Assembly: GCA_902597695.1 (NCBI GenBank) | Contig: CACJYH010000009.1 | Span: 1 to 24,168, forward strand | Length of the DNA stretch: 24,168 bases | Reading direction: 5' to 3' | Source: an uncultured Pelagibacteraceae bacterium | GTDB taxonomy: Bacteria > Pseudomonadota > Alphaproteobacteria > Pelagibacterales > Pelagibacteraceae | Part shown: positions 1-9,700 of the stretch, in pieces | Layout of the letters: each line of letters starts with the position of its first letter | How positions within the stretch are numbered: the stretch's first letter is position 1 | Translations under genes and position numbers: made by a program | Notes under the pieces: model-generated | Told to the model about the DNA's origin: nothing | Seen by the model: the letters and a program-made list of their open reading frames with translations, nothing else | The model's database searches: none

Positions 1-631
1 CATTATTAATCTTAACTTTTAAAGTTTGTTTAGTTTTTAATTTAATTTTTTTTTCTTTAGATACTATTAAACTTCCAAAACCTGAAGCTGCAAGATCTCT
101 AGCTATTCCCTTCACACCAAGACAATCTGGTCGATTAGGAGTAATAGATAAATCAATAAGATTAGATTTTGATTTTGAGAAATAACTTTTACCAATATTT
201 TTTTCATATTTTTTAGGTAATTCGATAATCCCATCGCTCTCATCAGATAAATTTAACTCAGATTCAGAGCAAAGCATTCCGTAAGAAGTTACACCTCTAA
301 TTTTTGCTATTTCTAATTTTATGTTAGTCTTTGGGATAATTGCACCTGGGGGTGCGTATATAGTAATAAGCCCTTTGCTCGCATTAGTGGCGCCACACAC
401 AACTTTTTTAAGCTCTTTCTCACCGATCCTTACATCACAAACTTTAAGTCTGTCTGCGTTTGGATGTTTTTCTGTCTTGATAATTTTTGCAACTTTAAAT
501 ATTTGGTTATCAGATGAAAGACTTTCCACACTTTCTACCTCTAACCCTATATTAGTAAGTTGTTCTAAAAGATTTTTTTCTTTTAGATTAGTTTTTAAAT
601 GATCTTTTAACCAATCAAATGTGATTTTCAT
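1..631 (-). CDS. pheT: Phenylalanyl-tRNA synthetase beta subunit, N-terminal part (3' end outside window)
   Basis: Reading minus from an ATG at 629-631 gives 210 in-frame codons without a stop up to the left edge. The protein begins [12 protein letters not shown] and carries the EMAP/OB-fold tRNA-binding region typical of PheT (PNADRLKVC at about residues 58-66, CGATNA, then the GMLCSESEL segment) followed by the TPNRPDCLG motif that opens the next domain. This is the large subunit of the alpha2-beta2 synthetase that charges tRNA-Phe in the cytoplasm; the beta subunit holds the editing site. The start codon overlaps the pheS stop (ATGA arrangement), so the two subunits are very probably translationally coupled. 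The family is about 800 residues, so only about a quarter is present. Identity is certain from the motifs and from the neighbour pheS. Confidence 0.97.
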   Translation of the reverse strand, partial: MKITFDWLKDHLKTNLKEKNLLEQLTNIGLEVESVESLSSDNQIFKVAKIIKTEKHPNADRLKVCDVRIGEKELKKVVCGATNASKGLITIYAPPGAIIPKTNIKLEIAKIRGVTSYGMLCSESELNLSDESDGIIELPKKYEKNIGKSYFSKSKSNLIDLSITPNRPDCLGVKGIARDLAASGFGSLIVSKEKKIKLKTKQTLKVKINN

Positions 632-1695
632 CTACTTAGGCCTCTATAGTTCGTAGGCACGTCTAAAGGATCAAATCCAAAATGATTTAACCACCTATAA
701 TCACAATCAAAGAAAGCTCTTAGATCATTAATTCCATATTTCAACATCGCCAATCTATCAATTCCTATTCCAAATGCATAACCTTGAAACTTATTTGGAT
801 CTACCTTTACATTTTTTAAAACATTTGGATGAACCATCCCACAACCTAGTATTTCTAGCCACTGATCACCTTCCCCTATAATAATTTTTCCATCTTGGAT
901 TTCATATCCAATATCAACTTCTGCAGATGGTTCTGTGAAAGGAAAATGACTTGGTCTAAATCTCATCTTTATTTTTTTAACTTCAAAAAATTCTTTGATA
1001 AAATAATTCAAACAACCTTTTAAATGACCCATGTTTATATTTTTGTCTATATGAAGACCTTCAACTTGGTGAAACATTGGTGAATGTGTTTGGTCACTAT
1101 CCGATCTGTATGTTCTGCCAGGTGCGATTATTTTAAAAGGTGGTTTGTCTTTTAACATTGTTCTAATTTGAACAGGGGACGTGTGAGTACGTAACAATTT
1201 TTCTTTTTTATCATCAAGATAAAATGTATCATGCATATCTCTTGCTGGATGATTGTCTGGAGTATTTAAAGCAGTAAAATTATTATATTCATTTTCAACA
1301 TCTGGTCCTTCCTCTACACTAAAGCCTATCTCAGAAAATATAGAAGATATTTCATCAATTGTTTGTGATACAGGATGGATTTTACCCCTTACAAATGATC
1401 GCTCTGGTAAAGTAACATCAATTTTTTCTTTTTCCAATTTTTCATTAATATTTGCTTTTTCTATTTCGTTTATTTTTAAATTTATTAGATCATGAAGTTC
1501 ATCCTTAATGATATTCAAATCAGATGCGAATTTTTTTCTTTCTGAGACATCAATATTTCCTATTTTTTTAAATTGAGATGAGACCAACCCATTTTTACCA
1601 AATAGATCAGATTTAATTTGATTAAGTTCTGCTAGATCTAATTTACCTTTTAATTTTGATGTAAATTCGTCTCTTATTTTTTTTAGATCAGACAT
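628..1695 (-). CDS. pheS: Phenylalanyl-tRNA synthetase alpha subunit
   Basis: A 355-residue protein, close to the usual length for bacterial PheS. The N-terminal 90 residues are a charged, helical coiled-coil arm that contacts tRNA. The class II catalytic core follows: motif 2 around residues 193-215 ([18 protein letters not shown], with the phenylalanine-site FHQVEG) and motif 3 near residues 306-320 ([13 protein letters not shown], with the ATP-binding arginine). It activates phenylalanine and transfers it to tRNA-Phe together with PheT. It lies 43 nt after rplT, and its TGA stop overlaps the pheT ATG. In E. coli a leader peptide gene (pheM) sits in this rplT-pheS gap; here the gap is too short for one and I see no attenuator. 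Confidence 0.98.
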   Translation of the reverse strand: MSDLKKIRDEFTSKLKGKLDLAELNQIKSDLFGKNGLVSSQFKKIGNIDVSERKKFASDLNIIKDELHDLINLKINEIEKANINEKLEKEKIDVTLPERSFVRGKIHPVSQTIDEISSIFSEIGFSVEEGPDVENEYNNFTALNTPDNHPARDMHDTFYLDDKKEKLLRTHTSPVQIRTMLKDKPPFKIIAPGRTYRSDSDQTHSPMFHQVEGLHIDKNINMGHLKGCLNYFIKEFFEVKKIKMRFRPSHFPFTEPSAEVDIGYEIQDGKIIIGEGDQWLEILGCGMVHPNVLKNVKVDPNKFQGYAFGIGIDRLAMLKYGINDLRAFFDCDYRWLNHFGFDPLDVPTNYRGLSR

Positions 1696-1738
1696 TTTTA
1701 CAGATTATTTCTTCAGCGAAATAAAACAATAGTGAAGA

Positions 1739-2095
1739 TTAATTTAAAGCAGATTGTGCTTTTTGGACAATAGTTTTAAAGGCTTCTGGGCTATCATAGG
1801 CTATCTCAGCTAAAATTTTTCTATCAATTTTAATTCCACATTTATTTAAACCATAAATAAACTTGGAATATGTCAAACCTTCAGCTCTTACACCCGCATT
1901 GATTCTTTGTATCCACAGTGATTTGAAATCTCTTTTCTTATTTCTTCGATCTCTATATGCATATTGCATAGCTTTTTCCATAGCTTGCTTTGCAACTCTA
2001 ATAGTATTTTTTCTTCTTCCCCACTGACCTTTTACAGCTTTTAAAACTTTTTTATGTTTGGCTCTACTTGTTACACCTCTTTTAACTCTTGCCAT
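1739..2095 (-). CDS. rplT: 50S ribosomal protein L20
   Basis: A 118-residue basic protein beginning [19 protein letters not shown], with the family's WIQRINA segment near residues 62-68 and the [17 protein letters not shown] stretch near the C terminus. L20 is needed early in 50S assembly and, in E. coli and Bacillus, represses its own operon by binding the mRNA ahead of rpmI. The start has a clear Shine-Dalgarno (AAGGGG, complement of 2101-2106) that lies inside the last codons of rpmI, with one nucleotide between the rpmI stop and this ATG. Co-translation with rpmI is therefore likely. Length and order (infC-rpmI-rplT) are standard. Confidence 0.98.
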   Translation of the reverse strand: MARVKRGVTSRAKHKKVLKAVKGQWGRRKNTIRVAKQAMEKAMQYAYRDRRNKKRDFKSLWIQRINAGVRAEGLTYSKFIYGLNKCGIKIDRKILAEIAYDSPEAFKTIVQKAQSALN

Positions 2096-2096
2096 T

Positions 2097-2303
2097 TTAA
2101 CCCCTTAAGCTGTAAGGCATATACGATTTAACAATTTTACCATCTTGTTTTGACATCGCAGTAGTGCCCCTAAGTTTTCTTATTTGAGAATTAGTTCTTT
2201 TTATCATGCCGTGCCTCTTTCCAGCTTGGGCCATCATGACTTTCCCTCTAGATGAAATTTTAAATCTTTTTTTTGCTGAGCTTTTTGTTTTTAATTTTGG
2301 CAT
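2097..2303 (-). CDS. rpmI: 50S ribosomal protein L35
   Basis: A 68-residue, very basic protein beginning [17 protein letters not shown], with the conserved [18 protein letters not shown] core. This is L35, a small globular protein of the large ribosomal subunit. The length matches the family (about 65 residues). It is preceded by a 53-nt gap after infC which holds a pair of mutually exclusive stems (see the leader entry at 2304-2368), and it is followed after one nucleotide by rplT. Translation of rpmI and rplT is probably coupled, so control at this start would govern both proteins. Confidence 0.98.
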   Translation of the reverse strand: MPKLKTKSSAKKRFKISSRGKVMMAQAGKRHGMIKRTNSQIRKLRGTTAMSKQDGKIVKSYMPYSLRG

Positions 2304-2368
2304 AATTGGACGAGGTTATACAAAGAATGTAGAAAATTTACAACCTATATTAAAGCCTATAAAGGTTG
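2304..2368 (-). promoter_or_regulatory. Candidate L20/L35 autoregulatory mRNA leader with two competing stems
   Basis: Read as minus-strand RNA, CAACCT (complement of 2363-2368, inside the last infC codons) can pair perfectly with AGGTTG (complement of 2341-2346). The same AGGTTG, extended to AGGTTGTA (complement of 2339-2346), can instead pair with TATAACCT (complement of 2313-2320), giving 8 bp with one G-U and an 18-nt loop. The second stem ends 9 nt before the rpmI ATG. The two helices exclude each other, and a ribosome finishing infC (stop at 2357-2359) would melt the first. Seen: the complementarity. Known: L20 represses rpmI-rplT through leader RNA in other bacteria. Inferred: that this is such a site. 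Chance pairing in AT-rich DNA is possible, though both stems contain GC pairs. Confidence 0.45.
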
Positions 2369-2902
2369 AATTACCATAATCATTTGCTTTCCATCAAACT
2401 TGGGGTGCAATTCGACTTTACCAATATCTTTCATATCCTCTTTAATTTTAGACATCAGTTCATTTCCTAAATGAGAGTGTTGAAGTTCACGTCCTTTAAA
2501 CCTAATGGTGAACTTTACCTTATCACCTTTGGCAATAAATTTTTTAGCATTTTTTACTTTAAATTCATAATCATGCGTTTCAGTTACTGGTCTCATTTTA
2601 ATTTCTTTTAAAGCAATTATTTTTTGTTTCTTTTTTGCAAGGTTTGCTTTTTTTTGCGCATCATATTTATATTTACCCATGTCCATTATTTTACAAACTG
2701 GGGGATTGGCATTTGGGGCAATTTCGATTAAATCCAAACCTTGATTTTTTGCCATTGAGATTGCCTCATTAGTATTTAAAACACCTAAGTTTTCTCCATC
2801 ACTTGCAATAACTTGAACTTCGGGTGAGGAAATTCTGTTATTTGATCGAGGACCACGATCCTTGGTTCTTCTTTGAAAATAGTTTTGCTTAAAATCTGCC
2901 AC
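2357..2902 (-). CDS. infC: Translation initiation factor IF-3
   Basis: A 181-residue protein with the two-domain IF3 plan. The N-terminal domain has RISSPEVQVIASDGENLGV and the GLDLIEIAPNANPPVCKIMD segment (residues about 55-74); a lysine-rich linker follows (YKYDAQKKANLAKKKQK); the C-terminal domain has KEIKMRP, the KFTIRFKGRELQH strand and a QMIMVIQPL end. IF3 binds the 30S subunit, prevents premature 50S joining and checks the start codon. The start is GTG at 2900-2902, directly after the thrS TAA at 2903-2905. No upstream start is possible because that in-frame codon is the stop, and the next methionine is deep inside the domain. Many bacteria use AUU or AUC here for autoregulation; this one does not. 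Confidence 0.97.
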   Translation of the reverse strand: MADFKQNYFQRRTKDRGPRSNNRISSPEVQVIASDGENLGVLNTNEAISMAKNQGLDLIEIAPNANPPVCKIMDMGKYKYDAQKKANLAKKKQKIIALKEIKMRPVTETHDYEFKVKNAKKFIAKGDKVKFTIRFKGRELQHSHLGNELMSKIKEDMKDIGKVELHPKFDGKQMIMVIQPL

Positions 2903-4822
2903 TTAAATATTTGAAGGCGCTTTGTTTAAAGCAGAAAATTTTTTTAGAAATGAGTTTAGTTCCATATTTTCTTGTTTATTTGAATCCAACCTTCTAATGG
3001 TTACTGAGTTACTGTCAACTTCTTTTTTACCACAAATTATTAAAAGAGGTATTTTTGCTAATGAATGATCTCTTATTTTATAATTTAAATTATGATTTTT
3101 TAAATCAACCATTGATGTAATACCAGCTTCTCTTATCTTATTGGAAACTTTTTTGGCGTATTCTTCGAAATCTTCGGATATAGGTATAACAACTGTTTGT
3201 AACGGAGATATCCAAAATGGAAATTTTCCAGCATAGTTTTCAATCAGAATACCTATAAATCTTTCAAGAGACCCAAATAAAGCTCGATGTAACATCACAG
3301 GAACTTTTTTTGTTCCATCTTTGTCTATATATGATGCACCTAATCTACCAGGTAAATTAAAATCAACTTGTAATGTTCCACATTGCCAATCTCTTCCTAT
3401 CGCATCCCTTAAAACAAATTCTATTTTAGGCCCATAGAATGCACCTTCACCCTTGTTTATACTATATTCTAATTTAGTTGCTTTTACAGCCTTTAACAAA
3501 GCACTCTCAGCCTTATCCCAAATACTATCGTCTCCAACTCTTTTTTCTGGTCTATCTGAGTATTTTAAAATCACATTTTCAAAACCTAAGTCTTTATAAA
3601 TTTCTAAAATAAGATCTGTAACTATTAAACACTCTTTTGTAATTTGATCTTCAGTACAAAATATGTGAGCATCATCTTGTGTGAATGCTCTTACCCTCAA
3701 CAATCCATGTAATGCCCCTGAAGGTTCATAACGATGTACTTTTCCAAACTCAGACATCTTTAGTGGCAAATCTTTATAACTTTTAAGGCCTTGATTAAAA
3801 ACTTCTATACAGCCTGGACAGTTCATAGGTTTAATCGCAAACACCTTTTCATCTGGTGTTGTTGAAGTATACATATTTGCTCCAAATTTTTCCCAGTGTC
3901 CAGATTTTTCCCACAGAGTTCTATCTAAAACCTCTGGAGTATTTATTTCCTTATATCCTGCGATCTCTTGTTTCATCCTCATATAATCGATTAATTTTTG
4001 AAACAATGCCCAACCTTTTTCATGCCAAAAAACAGATCCTGGACTTTCTTCTCTAAAATGGAACAAATCCATTTCTTTGCCTAATTTTCTATGATCTCTT
4101 TTTTCTGCTTCTTCAATTCTTTTTAGATAATTGTCTAAATCTTTCTGAGAAGCCCAGCTTGTTCCATATATTCTTTGGAGCATTTCATTATTTGAGTCCC
4201 CTCTCCAATAAGCTCCTGCAACTTTTGTAAGCTTAAAAAATTTACCTATTTTTCCTGTAGAAGATAGATGAGGACCCCTACATAAATCATGCCACGCACC
4301 ATGAAAGTAAATTGACACCTCCTCGTTTTGAGGAATACTCTCAATAAGTTCAGCTTTATATAATTCTCCCTTATTTTTAAAATGTTTTATTGCTTTATCT
4401 CTATCCCAAACTTCTCTTTTTGTCTTTTCATCTCGATCAACTATCTCTTTCATCTTTTCTTCAATCTTAGTTAGATCACCCTCAGTAAAAGGTTCCTTTC
4501 TGGCAAAATCGTAATAAAAACCGTTTTCTATAACAGGTCCAATAGTAACTTGAGTTCCAGGAAACAGTTCTTGAACAGCCATAGCCAAAATATGGGCAGT
4601 ATCGTGTCTTATTGTTTCAAGACCTTCCTCATTTTTTGAAGTTAATATTTTAACGGAACAATTTTTTTCAATTTGGAAATTTAAATCTTTTAACTCACCA
4701 TCTACGCTTATCACCATAGCTTCTTTAGCTAATGATTTACTGATTTTTTCAGCTACATCTAGTCCTGTGACTTTATTTGGAAAGTCGAAGCTGTTTCCAT
4801 CTGGCAAAGTAATTGTGGGCAT
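2903..4822 (-). CDS. thrS: Threonyl-tRNA synthetase
   Basis: A 639-residue protein of normal bacterial ThrRS length. The N-terminal TGS domain covers about residues 1-60. The editing domain follows, with its HxxxH motif at His73 and His77 (RHDTAHIL) and the IGPVIENGFYYDF segment. The class II catalytic core contains MNCPGC at about residues 333-338 (the cysteine is a zinc ligand), the RYEPSGALHGLLRVRAFTQD motif 2 region and the HRALFGSLERFIGILIE motif 3. The C-terminal anticodon-binding domain starts near residue 540. It charges tRNA-Thr and clears mis-charged serine. The ATG at 4820-4822 follows the glycosyltransferase stop with no gap, and its own stop abuts infC, so this is a tightly packed transcript. 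Confidence 0.98.
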   Translation of the reverse strand: MPTITLPDGNSFDFPNKVTGLDVAEKISKSLAKEAMVISVDGELKDLNFQIEKNCSVKILTSKNEEGLETIRHDTAHILAMAVQELFPGTQVTIGPVIENGFYYDFARKEPFTEGDLTKIEEKMKEIVDRDEKTKREVWDRDKAIKHFKNKGELYKAELIESIPQNEEVSIYFHGAWHDLCRGPHLSSTGKIGKFFKLTKVAGAYWRGDSNNEMLQRIYGTSWASQKDLDNYLKRIEEAEKRDHRKLGKEMDLFHFREESPGSVFWHEKGWALFQKLIDYMRMKQEIAGYKEINTPEVLDRTLWEKSGHWEKFGANMYTSTTPDEKVFAIKPMNCPGCIEVFNQGLKSYKDLPLKMSEFGKVHRYEPSGALHGLLRVRAFTQDDAHIFCTEDQITKECLIVTDLILEIYKDLGFENVILKYSDRPEKRVGDDSIWDKAESALLKAVKATKLEYSINKGEGAFYGPKIEFVLRDAIGRDWQCGTLQVDFNLPGRLGASYIDKDGTKKVPVMLHRALFGSLERFIGILIENYAGKFPFWISPLQTVVIPISEDFEEYAKKVSNKIREAGITSMVDLKNHNLNYKIRDHSLAKIPLLIICGKKEVDSNSVTIRRLDSNKQENMELNSFLKKFSALNKAPSNI

Positions 4823-5977
4823 TTAATTTAGCAACCTTTTATACTCTAAATAAGTAGAAAAACACATTTTTTCAACATTAAATTTTTTTATAATGTTTTT
4901 TCTTCCCTCCTTACCCATTAATTTTAAGGAAGTTTCATCCATTGTCATTGCTTGAATGATTTTTTTACTTAAGGAGCCTGCATCACCAGATTCAAATAAC
5001 AATCCAGTTTTTTCGTTTAAAATTGTCTCATTTGATCCTCCAATATTACTAGCAATAATTATTTTTTCCATAGATTGTGCCTCTACCGCAACTCTTCCGA
5101 AAGCTTCTGGTTCAATTGATGCTGAAACTATAATATCAGAAACCTTATAAGCTAAAGCCATATCCTTACAATGGTCTATGAATTTTACTTGATTGGTCAG
5201 ATTATATTTTTCAGTTAATTTGATAAGTTTTTCTTTATAAGAATCTCTTCCCTGATCACTACCTAATATTACAACATGAAATGCTTCGTACCCTAATTCA
5301 ATTTTAACTAAATTTATTGCCTCAATAAATAATTCTTGACCCTTCCATGACGTAAGTCGACCTGGCATAAGAATTATTTTTTTTTCATCATTAATATTCC
5401 ACTCATTTAAAAGTTTTTTTTCATCAGTTTCAATTTTGGTTGTTGGATCAAAATAATCTACATTTATGCCCCTAAAAATTACTAAAAATTTTTTTTTAGA
5501 ATTCAAAAATTCCTGATAATTCTCTTGAATATGTGAAAAAATAAAGTTTGATCCTGCTATTACCAAGTCTGACCTTACCATTACTGAATTATAAAATCTT
5601 TTTAATCTACCTCTAAAATTATAAGTCCCATGAAATGTAGTAACAAACTTTCTTCTAGTTAATTTTGTTGCAATTAAACATGACCAAGCTGGTGCTCGAC
5701 TTCTTGCGTGAACAATTGAAATGTTAAAAATCAAAATTATTGCTATTAAAATAATTGAATTTATCAAAATCAATAATGGATTTTTACTATGGACAGGAAG
5801 CCTTATTAATTTAACTTTTTTTTTATCAATAAACTTAGTTAACTCTCCACCACTTGTAACAATATAAGATTTACAATTATTTTCAGGTAAAAAATGTGCA
5901 ATATCATAGCAACCAGTTTCTGCACCTCCGTAACCTAATTTTGGGATTACTTGCAAAACATTTAAATTAGATGACAT
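4823..5977 (-). CDS. GT4-family (GT-B fold) glycosyltransferase
   Basis: A 384-residue protein with the layout of retaining GT-B glycosyltransferases. The N-terminal acceptor domain starts with VLQVIPKLGYGGAE (the glycine-rich turn of the family) and has a hydrophobic stretch at about residues 66-90 that could seat it on the membrane face. The C-terminal nucleotide-sugar domain starts near residue 195 (IILMPGRLTSWKGQELFIEA) and carries the E-x7-E pattern in EAFGRVAVE, then NIGGSNETI and NEKTGLLFESGD. The likely role is adding a sugar to lipopolysaccharide or another surface glycan, but donor and acceptor cannot be read from the sequence. Its TAA directly precedes the thrS ATG, so it appears to be the first gene of the translation operon transcript. 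That location is unusual for an envelope enzyme. Confidence 0.9.
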   Translation of the reverse strand: MSSNLNVLQVIPKLGYGGAETGCYDIAHFLPENNCKSYIVTSGGELTKFIDKKKVKLIRLPVHSKNPLLILINSIILIAIILIFNISIVHARSRAPAWSCLIATKLTRRKFVTTFHGTYNFRGRLKRFYNSVMVRSDLVIAGSNFIFSHIQENYQEFLNSKKKFLVIFRGINVDYFDPTTKIETDEKKLLNEWNINDEKKIILMPGRLTSWKGQELFIEAINLVKIELGYEAFHVVILGSDQGRDSYKEKLIKLTEKYNLTNQVKFIDHCKDMALAYKVSDIIVSASIEPEAFGRVAVEAQSMEKIIIASNIGGSNETILNEKTGLLFESGDAGSLSKKIIQAMTMDETSLKLMGKEGRKNIIKKFNVEKMCFSTYLEYKRLLN

Positions 5978-5985
5978 TTAAGATA

Positions 5986-5995
5986 ATTATATAAT
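5986..5995. promoter_or_regulatory. Palindromic bidirectional -10 candidate between divergent genes
   Basis: The 42-bp gap between the glycosyltransferase (minus) and the hydrolase (plus) contains ATTATATAAT, a perfect palindrome that reads TATAAT on both strands (5990-5995 plus; complement of 5986-5991 minus). It ends 24 nt before the hydrolase ATG and lies 8 nt before the glycosyltransferase ATG, so a minus-strand transcript would be almost leaderless. No convincing -35 element is visible for either direction. In DNA this AT-rich such a match can be chance. Confidence 0.3.
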
Positions 5996-6019
5996 AATAG
6001 ACAAAACTAATAAACTTTT

Positions 6020-6766
6020 ATGACAAATTTTAATTACTTAAAAATTTCCACTACCAGAAAAATAAGATATTTGAAACTTCATCAAAAAAATGCCGCCTAC
6101 ATTGTTTTTTTGCATGGTTTTATGTCAGATTTGGAAGGTAAAAAACCTCAAGCATTTTTAAAATTTGCAAAAAAAAATAAATTAGGTTTTCTTGCTTTAG
6201 AATATTCAGGTCATGGTAAATCATCAGGAAAATTTATTAATGGTAATATTTCAAAATGGACTAGGGATACCACTTTAGTAATTCAAAAAGTTGTTAGAAA
6301 AAACGATATTATATTTATCGGATCAAGTATGGGGGCTTGGATTGCTTTAAACCAGTTTAGTCTTATCAAAAATAAAATTAGAGGTTTTTTAGGAATAGGT
6401 TCAGCGCCAGAATTTCTTGAGAAACTAATGTGGAATAAATTTTCTAATAAAATGAAGATTGAAATAAAAAAAAAAGGTGTCATAAATTTAAAACATGGCG
6501 ATTATGAATACCCAATCACCTACCAATTAATCAAAGATGGAAGAAAAAATAAAATTTTAAATAAAAAAATAAGTCAAAATATAAATGTAACAATGGTTCA
6601 CGGGAGTAAAGATAAATCTGTACCTGTAATTTACTCAAAAAAAGTTTTAAAAATATTTCAATCTAAGAAAAAGAAATTAGTAGTTATAAAAAATGGTGAT
6701 CATAGTTTATCTTCCCCAAAATGGCTCAAGATATTGAAAAAAGAGTTAAAATTAATAATTAACTAA
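6020..6766 (+). CDS. Alpha/beta hydrolase, ABHD10-like serine esterase/thioesterase
   Basis: A 248-residue single-domain alpha/beta hydrolase. The nucleophile elbow is GSSMG with Ser103; the acid is Asp198 in VHGSKDKSVP; the histidine is His228 in NGDHSLSSP. The oxyanion strand is FLHGFMSDLEGKK, and LALEYSGHGKSSG follows. This arrangement, with the YSGxGxSxG segment and the short cap region, resembles mitochondrial ABHD10, known as an acyl-protein thioesterase and acyl-glucuronide esterase. The natural substrate here is unknown. There is no signal peptide, so it should be cytoplasmic. It is transcribed alone, diverging from the glycosyltransferase, and its last 8 bp overlap the 3' end of gltB on the other strand. 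All three catalytic residues are present, so it is probably active. Confidence 0.88.
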   Translation: MTNFNYLKISTTRKIRYLKLHQKNAAYIVFLHGFMSDLEGKKPQAFLKFAKKNKLGFLALEYSGHGKSSGKFINGNISKWTRDTTLVIQKVVRKNDIIFIGSSMGAWIALNQFSLIKNKIRGFLGIGSAPEFLEKLMWNKFSNKMKIEIKKKGVINLKHGDYEYPITYQLIKDGRKNKILNKKISQNINVTMVHGSKDKSVPVIYSKKVLKIFQSKKKKLVVIKNGDHSLSSPKWLKILKKELKLIIN

Positions 6767-9700
6767 CTTTTTGTATTTTTGTTTTTGTAGAGATTGGATT
6801 TTTAAGCTTATCTAACATTTCTTTTGGACAAACCTGTACAAAATTCTTTAACTCGTTTTCAAAGTCATCAATTATTTTTTTTGATAAACTGGATCCTGTT
6901 TCATTACTATGTTCGAGTACCAATTCTTTTAAAAATTTTGACCAATACTCAGTTTCAACATTTTGCCATACAACTGAGTCCGGATTAACTTTTTTTTCAA
7001 ATTCTTTTGATTTATCGTAAATAAAAGCCATTCCTCCTGTCATGCCAGCTGCAAAATTATCTCCAACATCTCCAAGAATTACTGCTGTACCACCGGTCAT
7101 ATATTCACAACCATTTGAATCACAGCCTTCGATAACAGTTGTGGCACCAGAATTTCTTACCGCAAATCTATCTCCAGCTTGACCAGCTGCAAAAAGTTTA
7201 CCTGATGTTGCACCATAAAGAACTGTGTTGCCAATAATAGTATTCTCATTAGAAATTAAATTGCTTTCATCAGGTAGTTTTATTGAAATGGTTGCCCCTG
7301 ACAAACCTTTCCCAACATAATCATTTGCATCGCCTTTTAAATTAAGTTTAAGTCCTTTTGCTGTAAATGCACCAAACGATTGTCCAGCTGAACCTTTAAA
7401 ATCTAGAGTTAAAAAATTTTCCTCTAATTTTTCATAACCATATTTTTTATATAAGTGATGTGAAATTCTAGTGCCTACAGCTCTATTAGTATTTTTAATT
7501 AAAAACTCGTTATTTATTTTTTCTGAGTTATCTAAAGCCTTTTCTATTTGAGGCCAAATTTCTTGATCCAGTGTATTAGGAACTTGATTTATTTCTGAGA
7601 CCTCACAATACCTCTTATTATTGCCAGGGTCTGCTTGGACAAATAATGGATTAAGATCTAAGTCATCTAGATTAGGCGAGGCTTTACTTACCTGCATTAA
7701 TAAATCAGTTCGACCGATAACCTCATTTAAAGATCTAAAACCAAGTGAAGCTAAAATTTCTCTCACCTCTGTAGCAATAAATGTAAATAAATTTACAACT
7801 TTATCAGGAGTTCCAGTAAATTTTTCTCTTAATTTTTCATCCTGTGTACATACTCCTACAGGACAAGTATTAGAGTGACATTGCCTTACCATAATACAAC
7901 CCATCGCTACTAAGGCGGTAGTTGCTACACCATACTCCTCTGCACCCATCATAGCTGCAATAACAACATCTCTTCCAGTTTTAATACCCCCATCAGTTCT
8001 TAAAGTAACTTTATGTCTTAGATTATTTAATGTTAAAACTTGATTGGCCTCCGTCAGTCCCATCTCCCAAGGTATACCTACGTATTTTACACTTGTTTGA
8101 GGTGTAGCCCCGGTTCCTCCATTATGTCCTGAAATTAAAATTATATCAGCTTTTGCTTTTGCAACACCAGCTGCAATAGTACCAACGCCAGAAGATGCAA
8201 CTAATTTAACTCCAATTCTTGCCTTAGGATTGATTTGTTTTAAATCATAAATAAGCTGAGCTAAATCCTCAATTGAATAAATATCATGATGCGGAGGTGG
8301 GGAGATTAGCGTTACACCTGGCGTTGAGTGTCTTAGCTTGGCAATCTCATCTGTTACTTTAAATCCTGGTAATTGGCCACCTTCGCCAGGTTTTGCACCT
8401 TGAGCAATTTTAATCTCAATTTCATTACAATTGTTTAAATAATTAACTGTTACACCAAATCTTGCTGACGCAATTTGTTTTACTCTCGAATTTGCACTAT
8501 CACCAGAGTCCATAATCTTAAATCTATTTGAATCTTCACCACCTTCTCCACTACAGGATGCTCCTTTAATCCTATTCATCCCAATAGCTAATGTTTCATG
8601 TGCCTCCTTAGACAATGCTCCGTGGGACATACTTCCACTGCCAAATCTTTTTAATATTTTTTCTATTGGTTCAACCTCAGAAATTTGAATAGATGGTCCT
8701 AATTTTTTTTTTCTAAAATCTATTAAATCCCTTAAGTTAATTGGTGGCAAGTTATAGATTCCCTCAGCATATTTTTTATAAGCTGTATACGAGTTTGATC
8801 CTACAGCACTTTGTAATAAGTGGATTAATCTGCCCTGATATTGGTGTGTTTCTCCATTTTTTCTGTATCTATAAATCCCACCAATAGGTAAAACTGTATC
8901 GGTGCTTTCAAATGCCTCTTTATGTATTGCACGTATTTTTTTTTCAATTCCTGACAATCCAATACCAGAAATTTTTGAAGTCACTCCAGGAAAATAATCA
9001 TCAACTATTGATCTGCTTAGACCAACAGTTTCAAAATTACATCCGCCTCGATACGAACTTAAAACAGATATACCCATTTTTGACATGATCTTTAATAATC
9101 CTGCATTCACTGATTTGATATATCTTTCAACACATTCATCAAAACTATACTGACCAAATAACTTTTTCTCATGCCTTTGGTATAAACTATCAAAAGCTAT
9201 ATATGGATTAACTGTTGTTGCTCCAACACCTATTAATGTTGCAAAAGAATGGGTGTCCAAAGCTTCGCCAGATTGAACGTTAATTGAAACATACCCTCTT
9301 AATTTTTTATCAATTAAAAAAGTATTAATCGCACCAACGCATAACAGCATTGGCATAGGCATCCTTGTATCTGAAATAGCTTTGTCGCTTAAAACTAATT
9401 GTGTTACACCCTGTCTAACGGCAATTTCCGACTCTTTTTGGATCCTTTTAATAGAGTCAAATAAACTTTGATCATTTGAGAAAGTACAATCTATAGAGAC
9501 AGAGTTTTTTCCAAAAAAATTAATAAATTTGTTAAATTGTGAATTCGATAATACCGGACTATTTAAAACATAAATATTTTCTTTAGTTAAAGTATCAAAA
9601 TCTAAAATATTACCAAGATTACCAAATCTAGTTTTCAAACTCATAACTTTATTTTCTCTTAAAGAGTCAATCGGTGGATTGGTCACTTGGCTAAAGTTTT

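Noticed and set aside
1696..1738. CTTCA...TGAAG pairing in the rplT-pheS gap as a terminator or pheM-like attenuator.
   Set aside because: Only 5 bp with a 17-nt loop, no U-tract directly after it and no leader peptide; likely chance.
7621..7878. Open reading frames of 60-97 codons antisense to gltB, gltD, aceE, pheS, pheT and the glycosyltransferase.
   Set aside because: All lie fully inside well-supported genes on the other strand, have no recognisable motif and no own ribosome-binding site; they are shadows of biased codon use.
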